From positions 105,481 through 169,480 of the forward strand of contig NZ_JAHBGC010000017.1 in NCBI RefSeq assembly GCF_018390645.1: DNA of 64,000 nucleotides. The letters are read 5' to 3'. The position numbers and the translations under genes were made by a program. Source of the stretch: Ancylobacter dichloromethanicus. Lineage in GTDB: Bacteria; Pseudomonadota; Alphaproteobacteria; Rhizobiales; Xanthobacteraceae. Positions within the stretch are counted from its first letter, which is position 1; every line of letters starts with the position of its first letter. Shown here one piece after another: positions 43,235-52,208 of the stretch. The notes under the pieces are model-generated. The model searched no databases. It was not told the origin of the DNA and was given only the letters and a program-made list of their open reading frames with translations.

Positions 43235-44452
43235 ATGCGTCTCGTTATTGTTGCCTTGGCCGTCGCCCTGTGCGCGGGATGCTCGAACCGGCCGGTGGGC
43301 GTGCTCACGCCCGTCGAGGCCGCCGCGCCCGACGCCACCGAGGTCGATCTCCTCGTCGCCACCACCCGCGAAGCCTCCAACGATTCCGGCACGCTCTATA
43401 CCGGCGAACGCGGCGCAGGGGTCTCGCTCGACGCCTTCACCGTCTCGATCCCGCCCGACAGCCGCCGGCAGATCGGCGAGGTGCAGTGGCCGCGCAGCCT
43501 GCCGCCCAACCCGGAAACCGACTTCGCCACTCTCGCCGTGAAGCCGCTCCCCAATGTGAAGGCCGCCAGGGGCTGGCTCGATGCGCATCTGCCGCCGAGC
43601 CGGCGGGTGCTGATCTTCGTGCACGGCTTCAACAACCGGTTCGAGGACGCGGTCTACCGCTTCGCCCAGATCGTCCACGATTCCGGCTCGGAAGTCGCGC
43701 CGGTGCTGTTCACCTGGCCCTCCCGCGCGCGGGTGTTCGACTACCTGTTCGACCGCGAGAGCACCATCTTCTCGCGCGACGCCTTCGAGGAGACGGTGTG
43801 GCAGGTCGCCAGCGACCCGCGGGTCGAGGACGTCACCATCATGGCGCATTCCATGGGCGCGTGGCTGGCCATGGAGAGCCTGCGGCAGATGGCGATACGG
43901 CACGGCAAGCTGCCGGCCAAGATCCGCAACGTCATCCTCGCCTCGCCCGATGTCGATGTCGACGTGTTCGCCTCGCAATGGCGGGCGCTGAACGGACCGC
44001 AGGCGCGCTTCACGCTGTTCGTGTCGCAGGACGACCGGGCGCTGCAGGTCTCGCGCCGCATAGCCGGCGGGGTGGACCGGTTGGGCCTCATCGACGTGCA
44101 GAAATACTACGCCGACCTTGAGAAGTCGGGCATCGTGGTGATCGACCTCACCGCCATGCGCAGCGGCGACTCGCTCAATCACGGCCGCTTCGCCTCCTCG
44201 CCGGAAGTGGTGCAACTGATCGGCCAGCGGCTGGTGAACGGCCAGACGGTGACCGATTCCGAGATCAGCCTCGGCGACCGCATCGCCGCCGGCGCGATGG
44301 GCGTGGGGCAGACGGTGGGCGGCGCCGCCGGGCTGGCGCTGAGCGCGCCCATCGCCATCATCGACCCGAAGACGCGCCGCACCTATCAGAGCCAGGTCGA
44401 GCGCTTCGGCCAGACGGTCAGCGAGACCGTCGAGGACCCCGCCGCCGACTGA
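43235..44452 (+). CDS. DUF900 alpha/beta hydrolase lipoprotein
   Basis: The 405-residue product has a lipoprotein signal (MRLVIVALAVALCAGCSN, Cys16) and a DUF900 alpha/beta-hydrolase domain: DLLVATTREASND, RVLIFVHGFNNRFEDAVYRFAQIVHDSG, PVLFTWPSRARVFDYLFDRES and the nucleophile elbow AHSMGAW with Ser206, then ILASPDVDVDVFASQ. A Gly/Ala-rich helical stretch (IAAGAMGVGQTVGGAAGLAL) near the C-terminus could contact membrane. Substrates of this family are unknown. It is divergent from the RND operon and convergent with gltS. Confidence 0.88.
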   Translation: MRLVIVALAVALCAGCSNRPVGVLTPVEAAAPDATEVDLLVATTREASNDSGTLYTGERGAGVSLDAFTVSIPPDSRRQIGEVQWPRSLPPNPETDFATLAVKPLPNVKAARGWLDAHLPPSRRVLIFVHGFNNRFEDAVYRFAQIVHDSGSEVAPVLFTWPSRARVFDYLFDRESTIFSRDAFEETVWQVASDPRVEDVTIMAHSMGAWLAMESLRQMAIRHGKLPAKIRNVILASPDVDVDVFASQWRALNGPQARFTLFVSQDDRALQVSRRIAGGVDRLGLIDVQKYYADLEKSGIVVIDLTAMRSGDSLNHGRFASSPEVVQLIGQRLVNGQTVTDSEISLGDRIAAGAMGVGQTVGGAAGLALSAPIAIIDPKTRRTYQSQVERFGQTVSETVEDPAAD

Positions 44453-44474
44453 CGCCTTCTCGGCGCGCAAGGCA

Positions 44475-45680
44475 TTAGCGCGCCAGGAAGCCGATCACCG
44501 CGGCGTTGATGATGTCGATGAAGAAGGCCGACACCAGCGGCAGGATGATGAAGGCGCGCGGCGAAGGCCCGTGCGTCTTGGTGACGGCGGTCATGTTGGC
44601 GATGGCGGTCGGCGTGGCCCCCAGGCTGATGCCGGTGAAGCCGGCCGAGATCACCGCCGCCTGATAGTCGCGGCCCATCGCCGGGAACACCACGAAGACG
44701 ATGAAGGCCACCGCCGCCACCGTCTGCACCGCGAGCACCAGCACCAGCGCCAGTCCCAGCCCGCCAATGCTCCAGAGCTGCATGCTCATCAGCGACATGG
44801 CGAGGAAGACGTTGAGCGCGAGGTCGGAGACCAGCGCCAGCGCCCGCGTGCGGGTCGGCCAGCGCACGCGCGGCAGGAGGCGCGGCACGGTGTTGGTCAG
44901 CGCGATGCCGACCAGCAGGCAGACCACGAACATCGGCAGCTTCAGGCCGGTCCACTCCACCGCCTCCTCCAGACCGAAGGCGATCAGGATGGCGAGGTTC
45001 AGCACCAGCACGGTGCGCAGCAGGCTGACATGGCTGATATCGTCGTCGGTGCGCTCGTCCACCGCCTTGGGCAGGCCGACGACCGCCTCCTGCCCGCGCC
45101 CGCTCTTCAGGCCGTGGCGGGTGATGAGGTAGCGGGCGATCGGCCCGCCGGCGAGGCTCGCCAGCACGAGGCCGAGTGTCGCCACCGCGATGCCGACCTC
45201 CAGCGCATTGGCCACACCGAAGCGGGCGCTGATCAGCGGCGCCCAGGCGATGGTGGTGCCGTGGCCGCCGATCAGCGAGGCCGAGCCGAGGAACACGGTG
45301 AGCCCCTCGGGCAGGCCGAGCACCCCCACGGCACCGAGCGCGATCAGGTTCTGGATGATGAGATAGACGACGGTCAGAAGCAGCAGGATCACCAGCGGCC
45401 GCCCGCCCGCCACGAGGTCGCTGACGCGGGCGTTGAGGCCGATGCCGGTGAAGAAATACAGCAGCAGCATGTCCCGCGCGCCGAGATCGAAGACGATGGC
45501 GGTGTCGAGGAAGCGGTAGGCGATGAGCGTCGCCAGCGCCGCCAGCAGGCCGCCGGTCACCGCCTCGGGAATATTGAACTGGCGCAGCGGCGGGATCGCC
45601 TGATTGATACCGGAGCCGATGAAAAACACGACAATGGCAATGGTGAAGGTCAAAAGGCCCGAAATCTCGATCGCCGACAT
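44475..45680 (-). CDS. gltS: Sodium/glutamate symporter GltS
   Basis: GltS imports glutamate with Na+. The 401-residue inner-membrane product has the two inverted halves of the family: NIPEAVTGGLLAALATLIAYRF, GLNARVSDLVAGGRPLVILLLLTV, GSASLIGGHGTTIAWAPLI (re-entrant loop with GGHGT), and the second half with ISAGFTGISLGATPTAIANM. GGAGTGACG precedes the ATG at 45680. It follows the GntP gene on the same strand with a 146-bp repeat-containing gap. Confidence 0.94.
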   Translation of the reverse strand: MSAIEISGLLTFTIAIVVFFIGSGINQAIPPLRQFNIPEAVTGGLLAALATLIAYRFLDTAIVFDLGARDMLLLYFFTGIGLNARVSDLVAGGRPLVILLLLTVVYLIIQNLIALGAVGVLGLPEGLTVFLGSASLIGGHGTTIAWAPLISARFGVANALEVGIAVATLGLVLASLAGGPIARYLITRHGLKSGRGQEAVVGLPKAVDERTDDDISHVSLLRTVLVLNLAILIAFGLEEAVEWTGLKLPMFVVCLLVGIALTNTVPRLLPRVRWPTRTRALALVSDLALNVFLAMSLMSMQLWSIGGLGLALVLVLAVQTVAAVAFIVFVVFPAMGRDYQAAVISAGFTGISLGATPTAIANMTAVTKTHGPSPRAFIILPLVSAFFIDIINAAVIGFLAR

Positions 45681-45718
45681 CGTCACTCCGTCTTCACTGC
45701 CCTGCGGCCCGCTGCAAT

Positions 45719-45816
45719 CCAAGCTGCAGGCACGGCTGCAGCTACGCCTGCACTTGCGGCTGCGGGCGCTGCTGCCAATTCAAGCTGCACGCCCGGCTGC
45801 AACGCTACACCGCCCG
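45719..45816. repeat. Degenerate GCTGCA-rich direct repeat
   Basis: CAAGCTGCAGGCACGGCTGCAGCTACG at 45719 has a diverged copy at 45781, CAAGCTGCACGCCCGGCTGCAACGCTAC, separated by more GCTGC-like units (stated here as motif comparison). It fills the gap between the GntP and GltS genes. It may fold as RNA; no protein is supported. Confidence 0.5.
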
Positions 45817-45826
45817 GCTGCGGCCT

Positions 45827-47278
45827 TCAGAAACTCCCCACCACCGAGCCGAGCCCGATGACCGCCACCAGTGCCACCAGGGCACCGACGATAGCAACCA
45901 TGACGATGTCGAGATAGCTCTGCCGCGGCGTCACCCCGCAGACGGCGAGCAGCGTGACCACCGCGCCGCTATGGGGCAGGCTGTCGAGCGTGCCCGCGCT
46001 CATCACCGCCACCCGGTGCAGCAGCGCCGGGTCGATGCCGAGCGCGCCGGCCCGCTCCAGGAACACGGGCCCGAGCGCGTCGAGCGCGATGGTGAGGCCG
46101 CCCGAGGCCGAACCGGTGAGCGCGGCGAGGATGTTGGTCGCCACCGCCAGCGACACCAGCGGGCCGCCATCGATGGAGAGCACCCAGTCGCGCACCAGCG
46201 CGAAGGCCGGCAGCGCCGCCACCACGGCACCGAAGCCGACCAGGCTCGCCACCGAGAAGATCGGCAGCACCGAGGCATTGGCGCCGGCATCCATGGTCTC
46301 GCGCAGCCTCGGCAGGCGGCGCCAGTTGAGCGCGAGCGTCGCCAGTATCGCCACGATCAGCGCCACCGCCACCGACCACACGCCGCTGACCGCCGACAGC
46401 GGAACCCCGCCCCAGCGCTCTTCCGCCAGGAAGCCGAAATCGAGGCGCGGCAGGATGACGAAGGACATCAGGAGATTGACCACGATCACCAGCCCCAGCG
46501 GCAGCGCCGCGAGGGCGATGGAGGGCCGCTCCGCGCTCTGATGGCCATGGGTGATCTCGGCCGGGTCGAATTCGCGCGCCACCGTCGCCCGCTCGCGCAG
46601 CACCGGGTCGTCGAGGGCGGCGTTGACCGTCGCGGTGCCGTCGCCGAACCCCTCTCCCGCAAGCCGCGCGGCGGCCTCGGCGCGGGCCAGCCACCACAGG
46701 CCGAAGCCGAGCATGATGGCCGAGGCGATGATGCCGAGCCCCGGCGCGGCGAACGGCGTGGTGCCGAAGAACGGCATGGGAATGGCGTTCTGGATCGCCG
46801 GCGTGCCGGGCAGCGCCATCATGGTGAAGGTGAAGGTGCCGAGCGCGATCGCCGGCGCCATCAGCCGGCGCGGAATGTCGGCGACGCGGAACAGCGCCTG
46901 CGCCATCGGCGCCAGCACGAACAGGGCGACGAACAGGCTCACCCCGCCATAGGTGACGATGGCCCCCGCCAGCACCACGGCGAGGATGGCGCGCTGGGCG
47001 CCCAGCTTCTCGGTCATGAACTCGGCGATGGCGGAGACCGACCCGCTGTCCTCCATCAGCTTGCCGAACAGCGCGCCGAGCAGGAACAGCGGAAAGAACT
47101 GCCCGACGAAGCTCGCCGCGCTGGCCATGAAGGTCTGGGTCCAGCTGGCGAGCAGCGGCTCGCCCGACAGCAGGGCGGCGATCAGCGCCGCCACCGGCGC
47201 CAGCAGCAGCACGCTCCAGCCGCGATAGGCGAACCAGACGAGAAGCCCGAGGCCGAGCAGGATGCCGACGAGGCCCAT
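45827..47278 (-). CDS. GntP family permease (possible 3-hydroxybutyrate permease)
   Basis: The 483-residue product is a gluconate:H+ symporter family permease with about twelve helices: AALIAALLSGEPLLASWTQTFMASAASFVGQFFPLFLLGALFGKLMEDSGSV in pieces, GGVSLFVALFVLAPMAQALF, MALPGTPAIQNAIPM and the C-terminal TGSASGGLTIALDAL...MSAGTLDSLPHSGAVVTLLAVCGV. The patatin gene starts upstream on the same strand 4 bp away. In related bacteria this pair occurs with 3-hydroxybutyrate genes, so hydroxybutyrate is a plausible substrate; that is inference. Confidence 0.88.
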   Translation of the reverse strand: MGLVGILLGLGLLVWFAYRGWSVLLLAPVAALIAALLSGEPLLASWTQTFMASAASFVGQFFPLFLLGALFGKLMEDSGSVSAIAEFMTEKLGAQRAILAVVLAGAIVTYGGVSLFVALFVLAPMAQALFRVADIPRRLMAPAIALGTFTFTMMALPGTPAIQNAIPMPFFGTTPFAAPGLGIIASAIMLGFGLWWLARAEAAARLAGEGFGDGTATVNAALDDPVLRERATVAREFDPAEITHGHQSAERPSIALAALPLGLVIVVNLLMSFVILPRLDFGFLAEERWGGVPLSAVSGVWSVAVALIVAILATLALNWRRLPRLRETMDAGANASVLPIFSVASLVGFGAVVAALPAFALVRDWVLSIDGGPLVSLAVATNILAALTGSASGGLTIALDALGPVFLERAGALGIDPALLHRVAVMSAGTLDSLPHSGAVVTLLAVCGVTPRQSYLDIVMVAIVGALVALVAVIGLGSVVGSF

Positions 47279-47281
47279 GGC

Positions 47282-48469
47282 TCACACCCCTTCCAGCAGC
47301 ACGTCGAGATCGACCGAGGAACGCTTGCCGATATTGCCGCCATCGGCTTCCAGGAAGGCGTCGGCGGCCTTGCGGCCCTCCGCGCGCAGCATGCTGAGGA
47401 ATTCCCACTCGGCATTGAGCTTGGAGGAATAGCCGAGCGTGTCCATGATCGCGTTGCGCACCAGATGGATGCGCATCCGCGCCCATTGCGCGCCCTCGCA
47501 ATTGCCGGGATCGGCCACCTGCCGCAGCAGGGCGATCATCCGCAGTTCCTTCAGCAGCACGGAATTGAACGAGACCTCGTTCAGCCGGTTGAGGATTTCC
47601 GACGCCGTGCGCGGCGTGCCCGGGCGCTCCACCGGGTTGATCGGGATCAGGATGGTGTCGTCGGATTCGAGTTCGCGCACCAGCGGCGTCATGGTCGGGT
47701 TGCCGGAATAGCCGCCGTCCCAATAGCTCTCGCCCTCGATCTCCACCGCCTGGAACAGGGTGGGCAGGCAGGCCGAGGCGAGCAGCACATCCGGGGTGAT
47801 CTCGGCATTGCGGAACACCCGGCCGCGCCCGGTGCGCACATTGGTGGCGGTGATGAACAGCTTGACCGGCGAGGTCTTCAGCCGGTCGAAGTCGATCGCC
47901 TTCTCCAGAATGGCGCGCAGCGGGTTGGTGCCGCCCGGATTGAGGTCATAGGGCGAGTAGAGCCGCGACATCAGGTCCATGGTGACGAACAGCGGCGAAT
48001 GATCGAGCGTCCAGCGCCCCAGCAGCACGTCGAGCGGACCGCGCTGGAACGGGCTGAAGCGGGCCGCCTCGGCGACATGGCGCCAATAGGCGTCGAGCGC
48101 GGCGCGCGCGCCCTCGCGACCGCCGGCGGCATAGCCATCCGCCAGCACGGCCGCGTTCATCGCCCCGGCGGAGGTGCCGGAAATGCCCTCGATGCGCAGC
48201 CAGTCCTCCTCCAGCAGCCGGTCGAGCACGCCCCAGGTGAAGGCGCCATGCGAGCCGCCGCCCTGCAGAGCGAGATCGACCCGGATCGGCCCGGACCTTT
48301 CCGGCGCCGGCGCGTCCGGCGCATCGGCCTCGGCAGTAGTGTTTGCCGGAACCTCCGCCGCGCCGGTGCCGGAGGGAGCGGCGGCATCCGCCTTGCGGGC
48401 GCCCCTCGTGCGCGGGCGGGCCGGCGATGCGGCGGGGGATTTCGCGGGAGGCAGGACTCTGGAGGGCAT
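47282..48469 (-). CDS. Patatin-like phospholipase
   Basis: The 395-residue product has a low-complexity Pro/Ala N-terminus (about 1-60) and then a patatin domain: oxyanion loop LALQGGGSHGAFTWGVLDRLLEE, nucleophile GTSAGAMNAAV with Ser100, and the catalytic Asp in WDGGYSGNP at about 253. A C-terminal segment follows (LKELRMIALLRQVADPGNCE and LGYSSKLNAEWEFLSMLRAEGRKAADAFL) of the DUF3734 type. DUF3734 patatins are often linked to polyhydroxybutyrate metabolism. It ends 4 bp before the GntP start, so the two are surely an operon. The ATG at 48469 is my start. Confidence 0.9.
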   Translation of the reverse strand: MPSRVLPPAKSPAASPARPRTRGARKADAAAPSGTGAAEVPANTTAEADAPDAPAPERSGPIRVDLALQGGGSHGAFTWGVLDRLLEEDWLRIEGISGTSAGAMNAAVLADGYAAGGREGARAALDAYWRHVAEAARFSPFQRGPLDVLLGRWTLDHSPLFVTMDLMSRLYSPYDLNPGGTNPLRAILEKAIDFDRLKTSPVKLFITATNVRTGRGRVFRNAEITPDVLLASACLPTLFQAVEIEGESYWDGGYSGNPTMTPLVRELESDDTILIPINPVERPGTPRTASEILNRLNEVSFNSVLLKELRMIALLRQVADPGNCEGAQWARMRIHLVRNAIMDTLGYSSKLNAEWEFLSMLRAEGRKAADAFLEADGGNIGKRSSVDLDVLLEGV

Positions 48470-48596
48470 TGGACGTGCCTTTTCTGATCCGGACGGCCCC
48501 ACCGTACCGTTCCAGATGCTGCATCGCAACATAATGAGGCGGCACGTGCCGATGGGCATGCAGGCGAGGTTAGCTGGCTTTCACGTCTCTGCGGTG

Positions 48597-49439
48597 TCAC
48601 CGCGCCGGCGTGCCGAAAAGCCCGGAAATGGCGGCCCGCACAGCGGCGAGCCGGCGACGGAGGGCGGCGCGGCCGGCCGCCATCCGACCTCCGAGCGCGG
48701 TCAGCCGGGCTTCCAGCGCGGCGTCGGACAGGGTGTCCCGGCCGCGAACGAAGAAGAGGTGGTGCAGCCCGGCGGCCAGCACCAGCATCAGCGCGATGGA
48801 GATGACCACATCGGAGAGGAAATGCGCCCCGAAGGCCATGCGGTTCAGCCCGACCAGCGCGACGAAGCCGGCGAGCAGCGCGCCGACCTGCCAGCGCCAC
48901 GGGCGCGGCAGGAACAGCACCAGCGGCAGCAGGCAGGCGGTGGCGGCGGCCTCGCCGGAGGCGAAGGAGTGATTGGCCAGCCCCTGCGCGCCGATCACCC
49001 ATGCCTCCTGGAACGGCCACGGCCCGCCGAACTCGGCGACGTTCACCGGCCGCGGGCGGCCCCAGAACGGCTTCAGCAGGCCGTTCACCAGCACCACCGG
49101 CCCGCCGAGAAACAGGGCGAGCATGAACAGCGCCGGGCGCGGCGGGCACAGGCTCGGCTTGGAGGGCCAGGCCAGCTTCAGCCCGAGCGACAGCACCAGC
49201 AGCAGCGGCAGCGCCAGCGACACGTTGGACGCGAAGCCGCGAAAATCCCGCAGCAGCGCGATGCCGGCGGCGGGGAATCCCTGCCCGGGCACATAGAACA
49301 GCCGCGCCACGGCGCGGTCGATGCCGGGAAGCAGCCAGAAGACGGCGGAGAGCGCGGCCGTCACCCCCACCGCGAGCAGGAGCGGGCGCCGCATAGGAGC
49401 AGGCGGGAGGTCGGGTCGAGGCGTCTGCCGGAAGGACAT
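48597..49439 (-). CDS. PAP2-family membrane phosphatase
   Basis: The product of about 280 residues is a six-helix PAP2 phosphatase with KPFWGRPRPVNV, the active-site FASGEAAATACLLPL (Gly-Glu where Gly-His is usual) and NRMAFGAHFLSDVV. The SGE in place of SGH is notable, because the second-motif histidine is normally the acid catalyst. The C-terminal part is a cytoplasmic basic helix. The start is uncertain: ATG 49439 (used) or ATG 49394, neither with a good ribosome site. It is divergent from the LytTR gene. Confidence 0.85.
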   Translation of the reverse strand: MSFRQTPRPDLPPAPMRRPLLLAVGVTAALSAVFWLLPGIDRAVARLFYVPGQGFPAAGIALLRDFRGFASNVSLALPLLLVLSLGLKLAWPSKPSLCPPRPALFMLALFLGGPVVLVNGLLKPFWGRPRPVNVAEFGGPWPFQEAWVIGAQGLANHSFASGEAAATACLLPLVLFLPRPWRWQVGALLAGFVALVGLNRMAFGAHFLSDVVISIALMLVLAAGLHHLFFVRGRDTLSDAALEARLTALGGRMAAGRAALRRRLAAVRAAISGLFGTPAR

Positions 49440-49584
49440 GTCGGTCGGGTCTGACTGCGCGGCGCGGCGTGGAGAGTGGGTGCCTCCACTCCTCGCGCCC
49501 CGGCCGCGGTGCTGCCAGAACCGCTTCGCAATTGCGCCAAACTCTTCGCTACTGTGCGCCTGGAGGCGGCGGGGGCATGTCACG

Positions 49585-50466
49585 ATGCGTGATTTCGCGA
49601 ATGCGATGGAAGGCGGCTGGCTGCGGAGACGGGCGGCCGAGTTCAGCCTTTCGCTCGCCCTCGGCCCGGCTTTCGCCTGGCTCAGCCCGTTCGGCCTCGA
49701 AGAACCGGCCTTCTTCGCCCGGGTGGGATTCTGGACCGGAGTGACGACCTGCTGGTTCGTGGTCGTGGCGCTGACCGAGGTCTGGCTGGCGTGGCTCGGG
49801 CGCGGCCGCGTCATCAATCCAAGGACCCGGTACGCCCTCCTGATCGGCCTCGCCGCCCTGCCCATGGTGGCCATTGCCGGCGGCGCGATCGAACTGCTCA
49901 AGGGATGGCAGCCCTCGGTGCCGGAAGTCACCGAGTTGTATCTGCAGGTCGTGGTGCTCGGCTCGCTGACGCTGTTCCTGGCCAGGGAGATCCTCCCCGG
50001 CCTGCTCCGCCCGCAGGACGGCGCCGCGTATCCGGCCGACCGCCGGCCCCCCGCACCTGCCCTTCCCGAAACGGCCCTGCCCGAAACGGCCCTTCCGGCC
50101 CTCACCTCGCCCGTCCATGGCGCGGCGCTGATGGTCCGCCTGCCCGCCGGCATCCGCGGGCCGCTCGTCTGCCTGGAAATGCAGGACCACTATGTGCGGG
50201 TGCACACCGAACGCGGCGCCGCTCTGGTGCTGATGCGCCTGCGCGATGCCATCGCCGAGACGGCGCCGGCCGCCGGGCGCCAGGTGCACCGCTCCTGGTG
50301 GGTGGCCGACCGCGCCGTGGAACGCTGCGCCCGCACCGGCCGCGCCGGCACGGTGCGGCTGACCAACGGGCTCGCCGTGCCGGTGTCGCAGCGCTATCTC
50401 AGGGAAGTCGAGGCGGCCTATGGCGCTGACGCGCGCGAGCCGGCCGGGGTGCCCGCCTCCGGCTGA
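49585..50466 (+). CDS. Membrane-bound LytTR-domain transcription regulator
   Basis: The 293-residue product has four N-terminal hydrophobic helices (SLSLALGPAFAWLSPFG, VGFWTGVTTCWFVVVALTEVWLAW, YALLIGLAALPMVAIAGGAIELL, LYLQVVVLGSLTLFLAREIL). A Pro-rich linker with a 15-bp duplication (LPETALPETA) follows. The C-terminal LytTR DNA-binding domain contains LVCLEMQDHYVRVHTERGAALVLMRLRDAI, QVHRSWWVADRAV and VRLTNGLAVPVSQRYLREVEAAY. It would bind DNA while held in the inner membrane. Targets are unknown. The start at 49585 is my choice among nearby ATGs. Confidence 0.87.
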   Translation: MRDFANAMEGGWLRRRAAEFSLSLALGPAFAWLSPFGLEEPAFFARVGFWTGVTTCWFVVVALTEVWLAWLGRGRVINPRTRYALLIGLAALPMVAIAGGAIELLKGWQPSVPEVTELYLQVVVLGSLTLFLAREILPGLLRPQDGAAYPADRRPPAPALPETALPETALPALTSPVHGAALMVRLPAGIRGPLVCLEMQDHYVRVHTERGAALVLMRLRDAIAETAPAAGRQVHRSWWVADRAVERCARTGRAGTVRLTNGLAVPVSQRYLREVEAAYGADAREPAGVPASG

Positions 50467-50501
50467 GCCCGCCGGGTGAACCTGGGTTGATCGAGAAGGC
50501 T

Positions 50502-52208
50502 CTAGGAAGCGGCGTGCGGGCTCTCGGCGTACAGGCGGCCCTCGCGCATCTCCAGAACCCGGTCGAACAGGTCGAGATTGTCGCGCCGGTGGGTGACCAT
50601 CAGCAGCGCCGGGCGCGGGTCGATTTCGGCCAGCCGCTGCAGAAGGAGGCGTTCCGAGGGCAGGTCGATGGCATTGGTGGCCTCGTCGAGCATCAGCAGC
50701 CGGGGGCGCCGCAGCAGGGCGCGGGCCAGCGCCAGCCGCTGGCGCTCGCCGCCGGACAAAGGCGTGCCGCCCGCGCCGATGACGGTGTCGAGGCCGCGCT
50801 CCATGCGCCGCACCAGCGCCGCCGCGCCGACCCGCTCCAGCGCCTCCCACACCGCGCCGTCGCCGCACGCGCTCTCGCCGGCGACATTGGCGCGCACCGT
50901 GTCGCGGAACAGATAGGGCTCCTGCACCACATAGGCGACATGCTCGCGCCAGGCCGGGGTGGCGGCGGCGTCGAGCACGACGCCGGCCACCCGCAACTCG
51001 CCGCTGTCGGGCACCATCAGCCCGGCGAGCGCATCCAGCAAGGTGGTCTTGCCGGAGCCGGACGCGCCGCTCAGGGCGACCCGCTCGCCGGGGGCGATGA
51101 CCAGATCGACGTGCTCGACGCCACCGCCGCCGACGTAGCGAAGCCGGACCTCGCGCAGTTCGACCGACCCCTCCGGCACGTCCTGAGGCACCGCCGGCGC
51201 GCCCGCCCCGGTGGCCTCCAATTGCGCATCCAGCGCCATGACGGCGCCGAAGGCGGGAAGATGATAGGCAAATTGCTGGAGCGCCTGCTGCAGGGTCGCG
51301 ATCGGCCCGGCGAGCCGGGCGAAGATCAGCACCAGCAGGATCAGCACCGGGGTCGGCACCTGCAGCACCAGCGACCCGATGGCCACGACCAGGCAGGCGC
51401 ACGCCGCCGAGCCGATGGCGAACACCATGCGGGTGCGCGCCTGACGCCGGGCGAAGCCGCGCCGGTTGGCCCGCGCCGCCGCCAGCGCCTGCTCGAACTC
51501 GCGCGCGAAACGCGATTGCAGATTCTGCGCCAGCGCCGCCTTGAGGCCCGACAGGAGATTGCCGACCGCCTGCAACTGGTTGAGGCTGGCGCGGGTGAAA
51601 TCGTGCCCGAGGACGCCGGCATGCCGCAGGCCGGAAAAGGCGGCGCCGGCGATCGCCACCGCCACCAGCAGCGAGCCGGCCAGAACCGGCGCCATGTAGA
51701 GGGCGAGGCCGCCCTGCACCAGAACCAGGAGCGCGCCGACGGCGATCTGGACGAAGAACCGCATCGTCATCGCCAGCCGGGCCATCTCCGTCGACAGCAC
51801 GTTCTGGATCTCGGCATGGCGGATCGAGACCAGCGTGGCCCAGCGGGCACTGGCCAGCCGGGCCATGATGCGGCCGCGCTGGGCCTCGACGAATTCGTCT
51901 TCGACCCGCCACAGCAGCCGGTCGCGCGCATAGAGGATCAGCGCGCGCAGGGTCATCGCCACCAGGAAGCCGCCGAGCAACAGCAGCAGCACGCCATCCG
52001 GGTTCCAGCCCTCGAACCACGCCGCGACCCGGCCCTCGCGCCCGGTCAGCACCTGCAGCACGGGAACAAGCAGCACCAGGCCGACGCTCTCCGCCAGCGC
52101 GCCGCCGACAATGGCCGCGACGCTGAGCGCCCCCCGGCCGCGCGCGGACTCGGCCAGCGCGCGCAGGAAGGCGGCGAGCAGCGCCGTATCGAGCGGGGCC
52201 CGGCTCAA
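50502..52208 (-). CDS. ABC exporter, fused membrane and ATPase domains
   Basis: The 568-residue product has a six-helix exporter domain (about 20-310: LSVAAIVGGALAESVGLVLLVPVLQVL, VLLLLLGGFLVAMTLRALILY). Its C-terminal ATPase has Walker [21 protein letters not shown] (about 375-394), the Q-loop AYVVQEPYLFRDTVRANVAG, signature LSGGERQRLALARALLRRP (about 484) and Walker B LLMLDEATNAIDLP. I place the start at TTG 52208, which overlaps the stop of the upstream nucleotidyltransferase gene (TTGA) and has GGGGAG 6 nt before it; no ATG is near the domain start. The transported compound is unknown. Confidence 0.9.
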   Translation of the reverse strand: MSRAPLDTALLAAFLRALAESARGRGALSVAAIVGGALAESVGLVLLVPVLQVLTGREGRVAAWFEGWNPDGVLLLLLGGFLVAMTLRALILYARDRLLWRVEDEFVEAQRGRIMARLASARWATLVSIRHAEIQNVLSTEMARLAMTMRFFVQIAVGALLVLVQGGLALYMAPVLAGSLLVAVAIAGAAFSGLRHAGVLGHDFTRASLNQLQAVGNLLSGLKAALAQNLQSRFAREFEQALAAARANRRGFARRQARTRMVFAIGSAACACLVVAIGSLVLQVPTPVLILLVLIFARLAGPIATLQQALQQFAYHLPAFGAVMALDAQLEATGAGAPAVPQDVPEGSVELREVRLRYVGGGGVEHVDLVIAPGERVALSGASGSGKTTLLDALAGLMVPDSGELRVAGVVLDAAATPAWREHVAYVVQEPYLFRDTVRANVAGESACGDGAVWEALERVGAAALVRRMERGLDTVIGAGGTPLSGGERQRLALARALLRRPRLLMLDEATNAIDLPSERLLLQRLAEIDPRPALLMVTHRRDNLDLFDRVLEMREGRLYAESPHAAS

